Below, piece after piece: positions 34,738-43,172 of a stretch of 46,240 bases of DNA. This DNA comes from an uncultured Saprospiraceae bacterium (lineage in GTDB: Bacteria; Bacteroidota; Bacteroidia; Chitinophagales; Saprospiraceae), in contig CALFWZ010000023.1 in NCBI GenBank assembly GCA_937928405.1, positions 1-46,240 on the forward strand. Direction: 5' to 3'. A model generated the notes under the pieces. That model searched no databases. It saw nothing but the letters and a program-made list of their open reading frames with translations, and was not told the DNA's origin. Both the position numbers and the translations under genes were made by a program. Each line of letters starts with the position of its first letter. Position 1 is the first letter of the stretch.

Positions 34738-35121
34738 TTAAAATGGTAGATCGTCATCCACTCCACCTGTGCTGGCTGGTTCGTCGGCAACGGAAGGGAA
34801 GGAGTCAATGCTTGCATTAGGAGTACCATTATTGGTTTGTCCACCTGCCTTTTCAATTCTCCATGCATCCAAATTAGTGAAGTAAGAAGTTTTTCCTTCT
34901 TTAGTATATTCACGGCCACGGAGAGAGAAAGTAACTTTTAATTGGTCGTCCACTTCGAATGGATCCAGTTTTTCGCAGTTATTTTGCGTAAGCTGCATTT
35001 TAACTATCTGAGTGTAAGCACCGTCTTCAACTTCCAGCACAAATTCTCTTTTTTTAAATTTTTCGGTAACCTGAGTAGTTTCAAATTTTTTGTACAGACG
35101 ACCTTCAACGTCAAATGCCAT
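34738..35121 (-). CDS. DUF3127 protein (SSB-like OB fold with acidic tip)
   Basis: 127 residues. It begins MAFDVEGRLYKKFETTQVTEKFKKREFVLEV, with FTNLDAWRIEK at the end of the ordered part, which is the DUF3127 family of Bacteroidota. The fold pattern of five strands resembles an OB fold. A low-complexity linker of about 25 residues leads to G-G-V-D-D-D-L-P-F, which closely matches the acidic tip of single-stranded DNA binding proteins (D-D-D-I-P-F) that recruits repair partners. It probably binds ssDNA or RNA; this has not been shown here. It is preceded by a TACCTTTG element and followed by a terminator, so it is monocistronic. Confidence 0.82.
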   Translation of the reverse strand: MAFDVEGRLYKKFETTQVTEKFKKREFVLEVEDGAYTQIVKMQLTQNNCEKLDPFEVDDQLKVTFSLRGREYTKEGKTSYFTNLDAWRIEKAGGQTNNGTPNASIDSFPSVADEPASTGGVDDDLPF

Positions 35122-35201
35122 AATAGTTGTTTTTTGAATTGATAAAAAGTGATTTTTCTAACCCCTCATCTTGTTAATAGAATAAGGTAGAATATTCAAT
35201 A

Positions 35202-35209
35202 CAAAGGTA
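35202..35209 (-). promoter_or_regulatory. Putative -7 element TACCTTTG of the DUF3127 gene
   Basis: CAAAGGTA on the plus strand reads TACCTTTG on the minus strand, a full TAnnTTTG match 80 bases before the ATG at 35121. No -33 box is seen at the usual spacing. Confidence 0.5.
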
Positions 35210-35300
35210 ACAAAAAGGGTTGATTTATCCTAAGAAAATAAAACATTTTGTGTTTATATTTTTAATAATTTTATACGGAAAAAGCAACTTCAAATGAAAA

Positions 35301-35327
35301 CCCCCTAAACGGAAACCGTTTAAGGGG
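35301..35327 (-). terminator. Hairpin after the ArsC-like gene
   Basis: A 12-bp stem with one mismatch (CCCCCTAAACGG with CCGTTTAAGGGG) and an AAA loop. On the minus strand it is followed by TTTTCATTT, so it can terminate the ArsC-like transcript. Confidence 0.65.
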
Positions 35328-35374
35328 CTGACAGACTTTTAATTATATTCCTGGGTTGGAGGTGGAATAAATTG

Positions 35375-35452
35375 TCTGGTCTATACGGGAGCGAGACCAG
35401 ATTGGGATATAGCAAGAAAGTTGTAACCAGTAGCGAGCATTACACTACTGGT
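35375..35452. other. Two tandem 8-bp hairpins at the 3' end of the ArsC-like gene
   Basis: TCTGGTCT (35375-35382) pairs with AGACCAGA (35394-35401), and ACCAGTAG (35426-35433) pairs with CTACTGGT (35445-35452). Both have 11-base loops and both contain ACCAG/CTGGT. The second overlaps the last codons and stop of the ArsC-like gene at 35440. They may form a structured 3' UTR. Confidence 0.55.
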
Positions 35453-35823
35453 GGAGCTACTCCGTGTATTAGTCTGTATATATCGGTTGGGCTGGTGCAG
35501 AGTACTGCACGGTCTCCTCTGATAGCGATTGGCGCTTTTAAAAGATCAGGATTGTGACTGAGGATTTTTAAGTATCCCTGTCTGTTGAATTCCCGGCCAC
35601 GAATGTGTTCCTGATAATAAGGATGCGCTTTGTTCATTAAATCTTTTGGATGCAGGTCTAGTTGTCCAATGATCTGTGACCAACTAGTATGGGTAGAGGG
35701 AGTTTGACCAAATTTATAGGTTTTGATATGGCGAGTGAGACCATGTGCGTGTGCCACCGTCCGACGATCGGCACTGGATTCTGGATTGTAATAAATCAAA
35801 ATTTCCCGTTGATGTGTCTTCAT
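35440..35823 (-). CDS. ArsC/Spx-fold protein lacking the catalytic cysteine
   Basis: 127 residues from the ATG at 35823 (MKTHQREILIYYNPES); in-frame starts further upstream add 25 residues unlike the family. It has the ArsC-fold layout: IYYNPESSADRRTVAHAHGL, then W-S-Q-I-I-G-Q-L, then KILSHNPDLLKAPIAIRGDRAVL, which corresponds to the L-x-x-x-P-x-L-x-x-R-P-I-x region. In active arsenate reductases the first motif is N-P-x-C-S-x-S-R; here Ser16 replaces that Cys. It therefore cannot use the standard thiol chemistry and may act by binding, as Spx-like proteins do (inference). Confidence 0.8.
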   Translation of the reverse strand: MKTHQREILIYYNPESSADRRTVAHAHGLTRHIKTYKFGQTPSTHTSWSQIIGQLDLHPKDLMNKAHPYYQEHIRGREFNRQGYLKILSHNPDLLKAPIAIRGDRAVLCTSPTDIYRLIHGVAPPVV

Positions 35824-35990
35824 GGCGGAGTATTTAAAGTGGTTTGTAAATAAAACGATCTTAAAATAGGACATAGAATCATGTCTCTGTATGAACAATA
35901 TAAGGCATTTTTTTTAAAATTCCAAATAATATTTTACAATTATAAGTTTTTACGTGATTTTAAATTTGCTATTCTATTTAAAAAAAGAAT

Positions 35991-36026
35991 AAAAAAAGCC
36001 GAGAATAATGCTGTGTTATTCTCGGC
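35991..36026 (-). terminator. Intrinsic terminator of proS
   Basis: A perfect 11-bp stem (GCCGAGAATAA paired with TTATTCTCGGC) with a 7-base loop is followed on the minus strand by a T7 run. It lies about 30 bases after the proS stop codon. Confidence 0.93.
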
Positions 36027-36057
36027 TGTGATTTTGTAAAAATGCTTCTTCAAGTAC

Positions 36058-37524
36058 TTAATAAGCCCGTGCAAATAAGACGCGTTTTTTAGATGGCTTA
36101 CCGGTAAGGACACATTTGCCATCTTCTTCTTTGGCGTCCAGTGGTATACAACGCAAGGTTGCTTTGGTTAGATCTTTAATCTTCTTCTCGGTCTCGGTAG
36201 TACCATCCCAATGTGCGAGCACGAAACCACCTTTCTCGTCGAGCGTAGCTTTAAAAGCTTCCATACTATCCACGGAGGTAATATGCGAATCCCGATATGC
36301 TTTGGCGCGATTGAATAGGTTATTCTGAATATCATCTAATAATTGCAAGACATATTCAGCAATTCCTTCTAATGGCTGACTAGACTTTTCCTGTGTGTCT
36401 CGTCGGGCGACTTCCACCTGACCTTTTTCCAGATCTCGATTACCGATACCGAGTCGTACAGGAACTCCTTTTAACTCATATTCGGCAAATTTAAACCCAG
36501 GACGTTTTTTTGAATCAGTATCATATTTTACCGAAATCCCAAGTGCTTTCAGCTCCTTCATGATTTTTTCAGCTGCCTCATCAATGGCCGCTGCAGGTTT
36601 TGGAATTGGAATAATTACAACCTGAGTCATCGCTAATTTAGGAGGAACTACGAGCCCTTGGTCATCAGAATGTGTCATGATCAATCCGCCCATCAATCGA
36701 GTGGAAACACCCCAAGACGTTGCCCAGACATACTCTTCTTTTTGATTTTCGTTGAGATACTTTACATCGAAAGCTTTTGCGAAATTTTGCCCCAAAAAGT
36801 GAGAGGTTCCAGCTTGCAAAGCTTTGCCATCTTGCATCAGTGCTTCGATCGTATAAGTATCCAGTGCACCCGCAAATCTTTCATTGGCAGATTTAACTCC
36901 TTTAATAACAGGCATGGCCATATACTCTTCGGCAAATTTAGCGTATACATCCAACATCGTCAACGTTTCTGTCACTGCTTCGCCAGAAGTCGCATGTGCC
37001 GTGTGACCTTCCTGCCACAAAAATTCTGCAGTTCTTAAAAACAGACGCGTTCTCATTTCCCAACGTACCACATTGGCCCACTGATTAATCAATAAGGGTA
37101 AGTCGCGATAAGATTTTATCCAGTCTTTATAAGTATTCCAGATAATCGTCTCTGAAGTAGGTCGAACGATGAGTTCTTCTTCCAGTTTTGCAGAAGGATC
37201 AACGACTACACCATTGCCATTTGGATCGTTCATCAGACGATGATGCGTAACTACGGCACACTCTTTGGCGAAACCTTCTACGTGTTCTGCCTCCTTACTT
37301 AAAAAGCTTTTTGGAATAAATAATGGAAAATAAGCATTGACATGGCCCGTTTCTTTGAACATTTTGTCTAATTGGGCTTTTATATTTTCCCAGATACCAA
37401 AGCCATCGGGTTTGATGACCATGCATCCTCGTACCGCCGAATGATCAGCCAAACCAGCTTTTCTAACGATATCATTATACCACGCAGAATAATCTTCTGC
37501 TCGACTGGTGATTACTTTCGACAT
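36058..37524 (-). CDS. proS: Proline--tRNA ligase (short, archaeal/eukaryote-like type)
   Basis: 488 residues. It attaches proline to tRNA-Pro. Class II synthetase motifs are present: [24 protein letters not shown] (motif 1 region), [19 protein letters not shown] with [33 protein letters not shown] (motif 2), and [19 protein letters not shown] (motif 3). There is no inserted editing domain, and a C-terminal zinc-binding-like extension ending in RVLFARAY is present. This is the archaeal-type ProS that many Bacteroidota use. It is monocistronic with its own terminator. Confidence 0.95.
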   Translation of the reverse strand: MSKVITSRAEDYSAWYNDIVRKAGLADHSAVRGCMVIKPDGFGIWENIKAQLDKMFKETGHVNAYFPLFIPKSFLSKEAEHVEGFAKECAVVTHHRLMNDPNGNGVVVDPSAKLEEELIVRPTSETIIWNTYKDWIKSYRDLPLLINQWANVVRWEMRTRLFLRTAEFLWQEGHTAHATSGEAVTETLTMLDVYAKFAEEYMAMPVIKGVKSANERFAGALDTYTIEALMQDGKALQAGTSHFLGQNFAKAFDVKYLNENQKEEYVWATSWGVSTRLMGGLIMTHSDDQGLVVPPKLAMTQVVIIPIPKPAAAIDEAAEKIMKELKALGISVKYDTDSKKRPGFKFAEYELKGVPVRLGIGNRDLEKGQVEVARRDTQEKSSQPLEGIAEYVLQLLDDIQNNLFNRAKAYRDSHITSVDSMEAFKATLDEKGGFVLAHWDGTTETEKKIKDLTKATLRCIPLDAKEEDGKCVLTGKPSKKRVLFARAY

Positions 37525-37755
37525 AAATTTTTATTTTTACAATTTTAACAAATTATTAAATTTCACATTTGTGACGCAGAGTGCCTTCTAGGCGTCTAAA
37601 TAGTAGTTTTTAAGATGGTTTTTTGGCTATAAACCAAGATTTAAAAACAAAAATTCAACTTTAATGGTTTTTTAACTAAAAAATAGCCACAAAAGTAATA
37701 AATTGTACCTGTAACTTGTAAGAGAGTCACGTAATTACATTAAAACTTCTTTATT

Positions 37756-38826
37756 ATGAAAATGTATAAATTATCAGCCCTTTTAATCACCCTTTTCCTA
37801 TTCGGATTTGGAGCTACTGCGATCGCACAGTATGATGATGTTTATTTTGACCCTTCCACTGATACGGAAGACGTCTACGAAACTTCTTACGATGATTACG
37901 ACGAAGTTGATTCAGATGATGATGACTTTGATGCTTCCAGCTACGATGATGATGATTACGATTATTATTATACGTCGCGAATTCGTCGCTTCCACCGTTC
38001 TTACACTGGATTTGGCTTTTATTCGCCAGCATACGTAGACACTTATTACTATGATCGCTTCGGTAATCCTGGTCAAGCTATTTACGCATCTAATTATTAT
38101 AATGGATTCTATAATCCTTACTTCCCGAATCGTAATGGTGTAACGATTATTCTTGGTAATAGAAATCGTTTCCGTAATCCATACAGAGCTTTTAATCCAT
38201 ACCGAAATTTTTTCAATCCGTATAATCCATACAATGGATTCAACAACGGGTTTAATAATGGATTTAACAACGGGTTTAACAATTTTAATAGATTCGGTGG
38301 TGGTGGATTTGGTGCAGCGGGTGGAGGTTATAATCCTTACTGTCCTCCAGCATGGAGCGGAAGTGGAGGTACCTTCAACAGCGCTCGTGCTAATAACAAC
38401 CGTAACGCACAGGGATCTTATTTCGGATCTGGAACCACTAGCAATAGTAGAGTAGGTGGCCGTACTAACGGAAATAACCGTACTAGAACTCAGAAAGGGA
38501 ATACACGAACTAATAGTGTAGGATCTAGCAGAGGCAATACTTCTAGAGGAAACACAAGTGCTACTCGTCGTACCAACACAAGAAGTTCTTCTTCTGCTAC
38601 TCGCTCTAATACTCGTGCCACTAAGAAGCGTTCTAGCATCTTTAATAGACGTAGCAATACGAGCCGTAGTAATACTAGAACATCAACGCCGCGTACTCAG
38701 AACCGTAGCTATAAGCGAAGCAGCAGCAGCTCTCGAAGTAGTGCTTCTCCTTCTCGAAGCCGCAGTACTTCTAGATCTTCTTCTAGTCGCAGCAGTAGAT
38801 CTTCTTCTAGCCGAAGAGGTAACTAG
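37756..38826 (+). CDS. Exported low-complexity protein, acidic to aromatic to basic
   Basis: 356 residues with a signal peptide (ALLITLFLFGFGATAIAQ). The mature protein has three zones. Residues about 26-72 are Asp/Tyr-rich and strongly acidic. Residues about 73-205 are Tyr/Phe/Asn/Pro/Gly-rich, with four G-F-N-N units at 161-176 encoded by 12-bp tandem repeats at 38236-38283. Residues about 210-356 are Ser/Arg/Thr/Asn-rich and strongly basic, ending in SRSSSSRRGN. No known domain is visible. Such composition points to a disordered, self-associating or surface-binding protein. It has its own downstream terminator. Confidence 0.8.
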   Translation: MKMYKLSALLITLFLFGFGATAIAQYDDVYFDPSTDTEDVYETSYDDYDEVDSDDDDFDASSYDDDDYDYYYTSRIRRFHRSYTGFGFYSPAYVDTYYYDRFGNPGQAIYASNYYNGFYNPYFPNRNGVTIILGNRNRFRNPYRAFNPYRNFFNPYNPYNGFNNGFNNGFNNGFNNFNRFGGGGFGAAGGGYNPYCPPAWSGSGGTFNSARANNNRNAQGSYFGSGTTSNSRVGGRTNGNNRTRTQKGNTRTNSVGSSRGNTSRGNTSATRRTNTRSSSSATRSNTRATKKRSSIFNRRSNTSRSNTRTSTPRTQNRSYKRSSSSSRSSASPSRSRSTSRSSSSRSSRSSSSRRGN

Positions 38827-38853
38827 TTTGGCTAAATTCGCATAAGCGGAAAG

Positions 38854-38885
38854 AGTGGGTGGATTTATTTTCACCCACTTTTTTT
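38854..38885 (+). terminator. Intrinsic terminator after the low-complexity protein
   Basis: An 8-bp stem (AGTGGGTG paired with CACCCACT) with a 10-base loop is followed by a T7 run, 28 bases after the stop at 38826. Confidence 0.88.
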
Positions 38886-38993
38886 ATGGCTAAAAAGCAA
38901 ACATTAAACAAACTAATTCTTAAAAAAGAAGCTTAAGTATAGATAAATGCTTCAATATTTAAGCAACTTTAAAGCTATAAAACAACCCCTTTT

Positions 38994-40511
38994 ATGAAAT
39001 ACATCACTTTATTTTTATTGGTTTTTAGTGTTACTAATTTTATGTCTGCTCAATCGGTTAGTGATGCCTTACGTTTTAGTCAGGTAGAATCTGCCAGTAC
39101 TGCCCGAATGGCTGGGATTGGAGGTGGAATGAGTGCCTTGGGTGGAGAATTTTCGGTAGTTAATGTTAATCCAGCAGGATTGGCGATTTATCGAAGTTCA
39201 GAGTTCAGTATTACCCCATCTTTTGATTTACGAACGACCACAGGACGATTAAATGGGAGAAATAATCCAGCGCTTGATAATAATGCAGTGGCCTTTAGTT
39301 TTAGTAATATAGGAGTCGTATTGAATTCGCAACCTAGAGGAAAATGGAGAACTTCGAATTTTGCGATTGGATATAATCGTATCGCAGATTTTAAAGAGGA
39401 TTTTAATTTTGAAGGACAATCTTCTGGCTCTATGGCGGATCAGTTTTTAGAATTGGCGACGACCCTGGATGGGCAACCTATACCAGCCCAACAATTGGAT
39501 GATTTTCTTGCCGGACCCGGATTTGATGCTGGGGCAATTGGTGATAATTTGGATTTTGATGGTACTTTATTAAGCTACTTCAATGATTTTGAAGAGGCGG
39601 AACCTGGCGCCCAAATAACCCGATTGCAAAACTTAAAACGACAAGGCTCCATCAGTGAGTTGTCTTTATCTTTGGCTGGTAACTACCGAAATAAATTTTT
39701 GATCGGAGGAACGGTTGGAATTCCTATATTGAATTTTTCTCAATCCAGAGAGTACGAAGAATTTGATCCAGGACCAGCACCTGATGGGAATGTTCCTTTT
39801 TTTGAAAACCTGCAATTTACCGATACTTTAAGTACGGAAGGCGTGGGGGTAAACGTCAAAATGGGCATGATCTATTGGCCTACACCAAAACTCAGAATTG
39901 GAGCTGCGGTACATACACCAACTTTTTATAGGATGACCGATTACTATGATACCAGTGTGAATTATACTTATACTGATGGAGGAACTATTTCTGGTGGAGG
40001 ACTACCCGCCGAACCTAGAAATATTGATTATGGATTCCGGACACCTTGGCGATTTATTGGTAGTGGAGGATTGATTGTTCCTAAGGTAGGCTTGCTGTCA
40101 GCGGAAGTGGAGTATGTCAATTATGGAGCTAGCAAATACAATATGGATAGGGATGGAAACAGTGTTTTTGATCTGGACCGTGGCGACTTAGTGAACGAAG
40201 AAATTAAAGATGAACTGCAATCCGCTCTGAATATTAGAATTGGTGCAGAATATATGATTGAACGATTTTTGGTAAGAGCTGGGTATAATTGGCTCGGAAC
40301 AGCTCGTATCGATCGTGATGAATCTCGTAGTCGTATTAGTCTGGGAGGTGGTTATAGAGCAGGTAGATATTATTTGGATCTAGCTTATGTTCGAGGGAGT
40401 ACGCAATCAGAATATTCTCCATATAATTTACGAAATAATGCTGATGAACAAAGGGTAGACCGAGAACTTAGTAGCAATAAAGTACTATTTACTTTTGGTT
40501 ACCGATTTTAA
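38994..40511 (+). CDS. OmpP1/FadL-type outer membrane protein
   Basis: 505 residues with a signal peptide (LFLLVFSVTNFMSAQ). The opening SDALRFSQVESASTARMAGIGGGMSALGGEFSVVNVNPAGLAIYRSSEFSITPS is the N-terminal hatch pattern of FadL/OmpP1 proteins in Bacteroidota, with the N-P-A-G-L motif. Alternating short strands follow and the chain ends in LFTFGYRF, a typical beta-barrel C-terminus with a final Phe. It probably forms an outer membrane channel for hydrophobic compounds. It is flanked by terminators on both sides, so it is likely monocistronic. Confidence 0.87.
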   Translation: MKYITLFLLVFSVTNFMSAQSVSDALRFSQVESASTARMAGIGGGMSALGGEFSVVNVNPAGLAIYRSSEFSITPSFDLRTTTGRLNGRNNPALDNNAVAFSFSNIGVVLNSQPRGKWRTSNFAIGYNRIADFKEDFNFEGQSSGSMADQFLELATTLDGQPIPAQQLDDFLAGPGFDAGAIGDNLDFDGTLLSYFNDFEEAEPGAQITRLQNLKRQGSISELSLSLAGNYRNKFLIGGTVGIPILNFSQSREYEEFDPGPAPDGNVPFFENLQFTDTLSTEGVGVNVKMGMIYWPTPKLRIGAAVHTPTFYRMTDYYDTSVNYTYTDGGTISGGGLPAEPRNIDYGFRTPWRFIGSGGLIVPKVGLLSAEVEYVNYGASKYNMDRDGNSVFDLDRGDLVNEEIKDELQSALNIRIGAEYMIERFLVRAGYNWLGTARIDRDESRSRISLGGGYRAGRYYLDLAYVRGSTQSEYSPYNLRNNADEQRVDRELSSNKVLFTFGYRF

Positions 40512-40563
40512 CTTATCAGTTCGCCTTTAGCTACCTCAATGGTATAATTTTTGCTGATTTAAG

Positions 40564-40598
40564 ATTTGAGATTCGTTTAATCGAGTCTCAAATTTTTT
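40564..40598 (+). terminator. Intrinsic terminator after the FadL-like gene
   Basis: A 12-bp stem with one G-U pair (ATTTGAGATTCG with CGAGTCTCAAAT) and a 6-base loop ends in a T6 run. It lies about 50 bases after the stop at 40511 and just upstream of the next gene. Confidence 0.9.
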
Positions 40599-40615
40599 GT
40601 AAATACGTGATAACA

Positions 40616-41641
40616 ATGAGAAAGCTTCTGGCTTTGCTACTGATATTTATCGGAATTTTTGCTGTGGACGTCCGTGCACAGACGGAGAACCCGACGAATG
40701 CTAGAGGGAGTTTCGGAGAGGTAGAAGAGCGAAGACTTCTAGAGTCTAAATGGAAATATACCTATGCAATTCATTTAGAGTCCAATACCACGATTCATAA
40801 AGCTGAAAATTTTTACGAATACTATCTCTATTTTCGGTACAATTATACTTATCAGCAATACTTAAATGGTCGCCTGACCAAGGGTAGGTTTGCGATTGAA
40901 GACCGAGAACTCATCTATAGTTTTAAACATATAAAAACGTTTGTGGTCGCAGAATTGAGTCGAAATCGGCTGGTTTTAGAATTTACCCAACCCAATAGTA
41001 AAGGAACCTACCAATATCATTTTGTCAGAGTAGAAAGTAAGGATGCGCCTTTTATTAAGCCTGCGAATGAACTTCCCGATGTGATTGTAGAAATGGAAGA
41101 AAAGAAAAAAAGCGGTGGTCTCTTTAGTTTCGCTAAGCGAAAATCCAAAAAAAGAAAAAAGAAAAAGAAGAAAAGAAAAAAATATAAAGAGGATCGAGTC
41201 TATATTAATATCGAGCTCATCGGTGGTGGCTATTATGGTGGTATTGACCCAGTACTACGGGATTATATTCACATCAAAAGTGATGGTCGTTTAATCAAAG
41301 AATTTAAAACAGTCAAAAAAGGACTGGACGTTACCCGAAAGGATATTTCACGGGATGAACTCGAAGCTTTTGCAAAATTTGTGGACAGTAAAGGTTTTTT
41401 TGAACTGGAGCGTATCTATGATTGTGATAATAGTATTTGCCAAAAAAGAAAACAACAAAAGCCTCGTCCAATACCGCTCCGGCTAGCAATCGCTTACGGG
41501 AAGAAGAAAAAAGTGGTCACCCTGAGTATTTGGGGGAAAGATCGTCATAAAATACAATACGTAGACTATCCACCAGCTTTAGAGGCTATTATTGAGGCTA
41601 TTCAGCGTATGGCCCACCGAATTGAGTCTAATGAATCTTGA
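40616..41641 (+). CDS. Unrecognised exported protein with a lysine-rich block
   Basis: 341 residues from the ATG at 40616 (a GTG three codons earlier is less likely). A signal peptide (LLALLLIFIGIFAVDVRAQ) is followed by a beta-rich region of about 130 residues (IHLESNTTIHKAENFYEYYLYFRYNYTY). Residues about 161-192 are almost all Lys/Arg, which is unusual for an exported protein. The C-terminal domain (about 195-341: NIELIGGGYYGGIDPVLRDYIHIKSDGRLI ... DELEAFAKFVDSKGFFELE ... VDYPPALEAIIEAIQRM) looks folded. I do not recognise the family. Cys pairs are present in CDNSIC. Confidence 0.72.
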   Translation: MRKLLALLLIFIGIFAVDVRAQTENPTNARGSFGEVEERRLLESKWKYTYAIHLESNTTIHKAENFYEYYLYFRYNYTYQQYLNGRLTKGRFAIEDRELIYSFKHIKTFVVAELSRNRLVLEFTQPNSKGTYQYHFVRVESKDAPFIKPANELPDVIVEMEEKKKSGGLFSFAKRKSKKRKKKKKKRKKYKEDRVYINIELIGGGYYGGIDPVLRDYIHIKSDGRLIKEFKTVKKGLDVTRKDISRDELEAFAKFVDSKGFFELERIYDCDNSICQKRKQQKPRPIPLRLAIAYGKKKKVVTLSIWGKDRHKIQYVDYPPALEAIIEAIQRMAHRIESNES

Positions 41642-41915
41642 TTAGATGCTTTACTTTCTATCTGAAATTTTCCGCTCAATTTAGCGGAGTAATTCCATAG
41701 CAGTAAGATTAATTGTATATACAGGTATTTTACTGTATTAACTTACTCGGAAAAAAAAATTTGTATTGTCTTTGATTTCCCCTATCATGTGATCCCATCA
41801 TTAACTTTCTAACAAACAAATATTTATAATTAAGTTCAAGAACTTTCTGTTTTGTTGTTATTTTCTATAGGGCAAGTCCACCCGTAAGTTTACTTACGGC
41901 GTGGACATTCCCTTT
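41642..41915. other. Convergent intergenic region with a bulged hairpin
   Basis: About 270 bases between convergent genes. The main structure is a 14-bp stem with one bulge at 41876-41906 (GTCCAC-CCGTAAGT with ACTTACGGCGTGGAC), 10 bases after the minus-strand HD-PycTM stop, so it may act as its terminator. A 6-bp hairpin (TCCGCT / AGCGGA) lies at 41671-41688. No gene is visible. Confidence 0.6.
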
Positions 41916-43163
41916 TTAGGCAATAAATACAATGGCGAAAGTAATGACTGCGATAATCAAACCGTACATGAAAACGGCATAGCAATAACTAAGATAGCGG
42001 TACTTTTTAGCTAATACAATACCTAAATAGTAAAGGTCACGAGTCATCGAACTGTACAAGAAATCCTCATCTTTAATCATTTCTAACATTCCCCAGTTGT
42101 AATCATCAAGACTCATGTTATAAAAATTTCCGAAAAAAAGTAAATTGGCGTTTCGCTCTTCGATGTTTTTCCGAGTGAACCGACCTTCTGTAATTTTGGG
42201 TCGAGTAGAGAGAGTAGCAAAGATAATGGCTACCAAGCAAACCATGAGCAAGACCACCGTCGGAATGACGAGGTTGGGGATCGAATCGAATTTTGGAACT
42301 AAGGTTGAAAGCGTAATAGAAACGATAATTGCGTTGATACTAAGCATGATATTCGCTTTATTATCCGCAATAGAACTAAGATTGATGTGTGTTCGATAAG
42401 TAGTTCGGTACATAGTTTCTACACCTCTTCCTAAATTGATTTGCTTTAGATTGATGTCAGCGGAAGCGTTTGTACTAGCAAGATCTGAGAAGGAAGGTTT
42501 TTTCTTTTTTTTGCCTTTTTTGTTCCGAATGGGTAAACTGGTAGAAGTATCAGGATTTGATAATTCTTTATATTTTTTTTGTCGGCGTTCGAGTTTTTGG
42601 ATATGCTTAATTTTGCGATTACCATATAATTCCTGAGCGATTGGCGTATTAAAAGAATGCGCTTGCATGAATCCAAGCTCAAAGCTTACCCATTCTTCGT
42701 CAGTCATCACGGTATCACGGGTGGTGGCAATTTCCTGTCTTATCAGATCACAACGATCCCAATAATTTCTACGCCCTAAGTGACTAAGATCAGCATCACA
42801 AATTATTTTTTCCAATTCTGTTTTGGCCGGATGATTTAGGTGGGTAGCACGAATGCAGTTTTGAATTTTTTCTAATTTATCAGCTGGATAATTAAATGGG
42901 CGTAAGAAATTGGCTACGTACTCACAGCCTCTTTCCTCGTGTCCTTCTCGGCCTTGATCATAGCCCATATCGTGAAACCAAGCGGCAATTTGTAAAATTT
43001 CCAGTGATGCTTCGTTAAGGTCCATGGACTTTCCAATCTTATGGGCAGCTTCGACAACACTGATGGTGTGTTGGAGATCATGAAAGGCATAATCTTTCGA
43101 TATATTACGGGTAATAAAGTTAACTGCGTAGGATTCAACGTCGAGCAAAAGATTATTTTCCAA
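41916..43163 (-). CDS. HD-domain protein fused to a Pycsar-type (PycTM/DUF5706) membrane effector domain
   Basis: 415 residues. The N-terminal HD domain (about 10-195) has the metal ligands H32 (in FHDLQHTISVV), H64-D65 (AAWFHDMGYD) and D125 (ICDADLSHLG), so it should be an active phosphohydrolase. A lysine-rich linker (about 214-226, KKGKKKKKP) follows. The C-terminal part (about 250-415) carries L-S-S-I-A266-D-N-K-A-N-I-M-L-S, the signature of the Pycsar effector family. It has two helices (about 271-292 and 298-320), an extended loop (FYNMSLDDYNW) and a last helix (about 392-414). Pycsar effectors damage the membrane on binding cyclic UMP or CMP made after phage infection. No cyclase is in the window. 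The start seems to be TTG at 43163, as the first ATG falls after H32. Confidence 0.85.
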   Translation of the reverse strand: MENNLLLDVESYAVNFITRNISKDYAFHDLQHTISVVEAAHKIGKSMDLNEASLEILQIAAWFHDMGYDQGREGHEERGCEYVANFLRPFNYPADKLEKIQNCIRATHLNHPAKTELEKIICDADLSHLGRRNYWDRCDLIRQEIATTRDTVMTDEEWVSFELGFMQAHSFNTPIAQELYGNRKIKHIQKLERRQKKYKELSNPDTSTSLPIRNKKGKKKKKPSFSDLASTNASADINLKQINLGRGVETMYRTTYRTHINLSSIADNKANIMLSINAIIVSITLSTLVPKFDSIPNLVIPTVVLLMVCLVAIIFATLSTRPKITEGRFTRKNIEERNANLLFFGNFYNMSLDDYNWGMLEMIKDEDFLYSSMTRDLYYLGIVLAKKYRYLSYCYAVFMYGLIIAVITFAIVFIA

Positions 43164-43172
43164 AACAAGTGG

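Larger units (their letters stand above)
35122..35439. other. Non-coding region with promoter element and hairpins
   Basis: About 320 bases without a gene. It contains the -7-like element of the DUF3127 gene and the three hairpins listed separately at 35301-35327 and 35375-35452. The part between 35210 and 35300 is plain AT-rich sequence. Confidence 0.6.
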
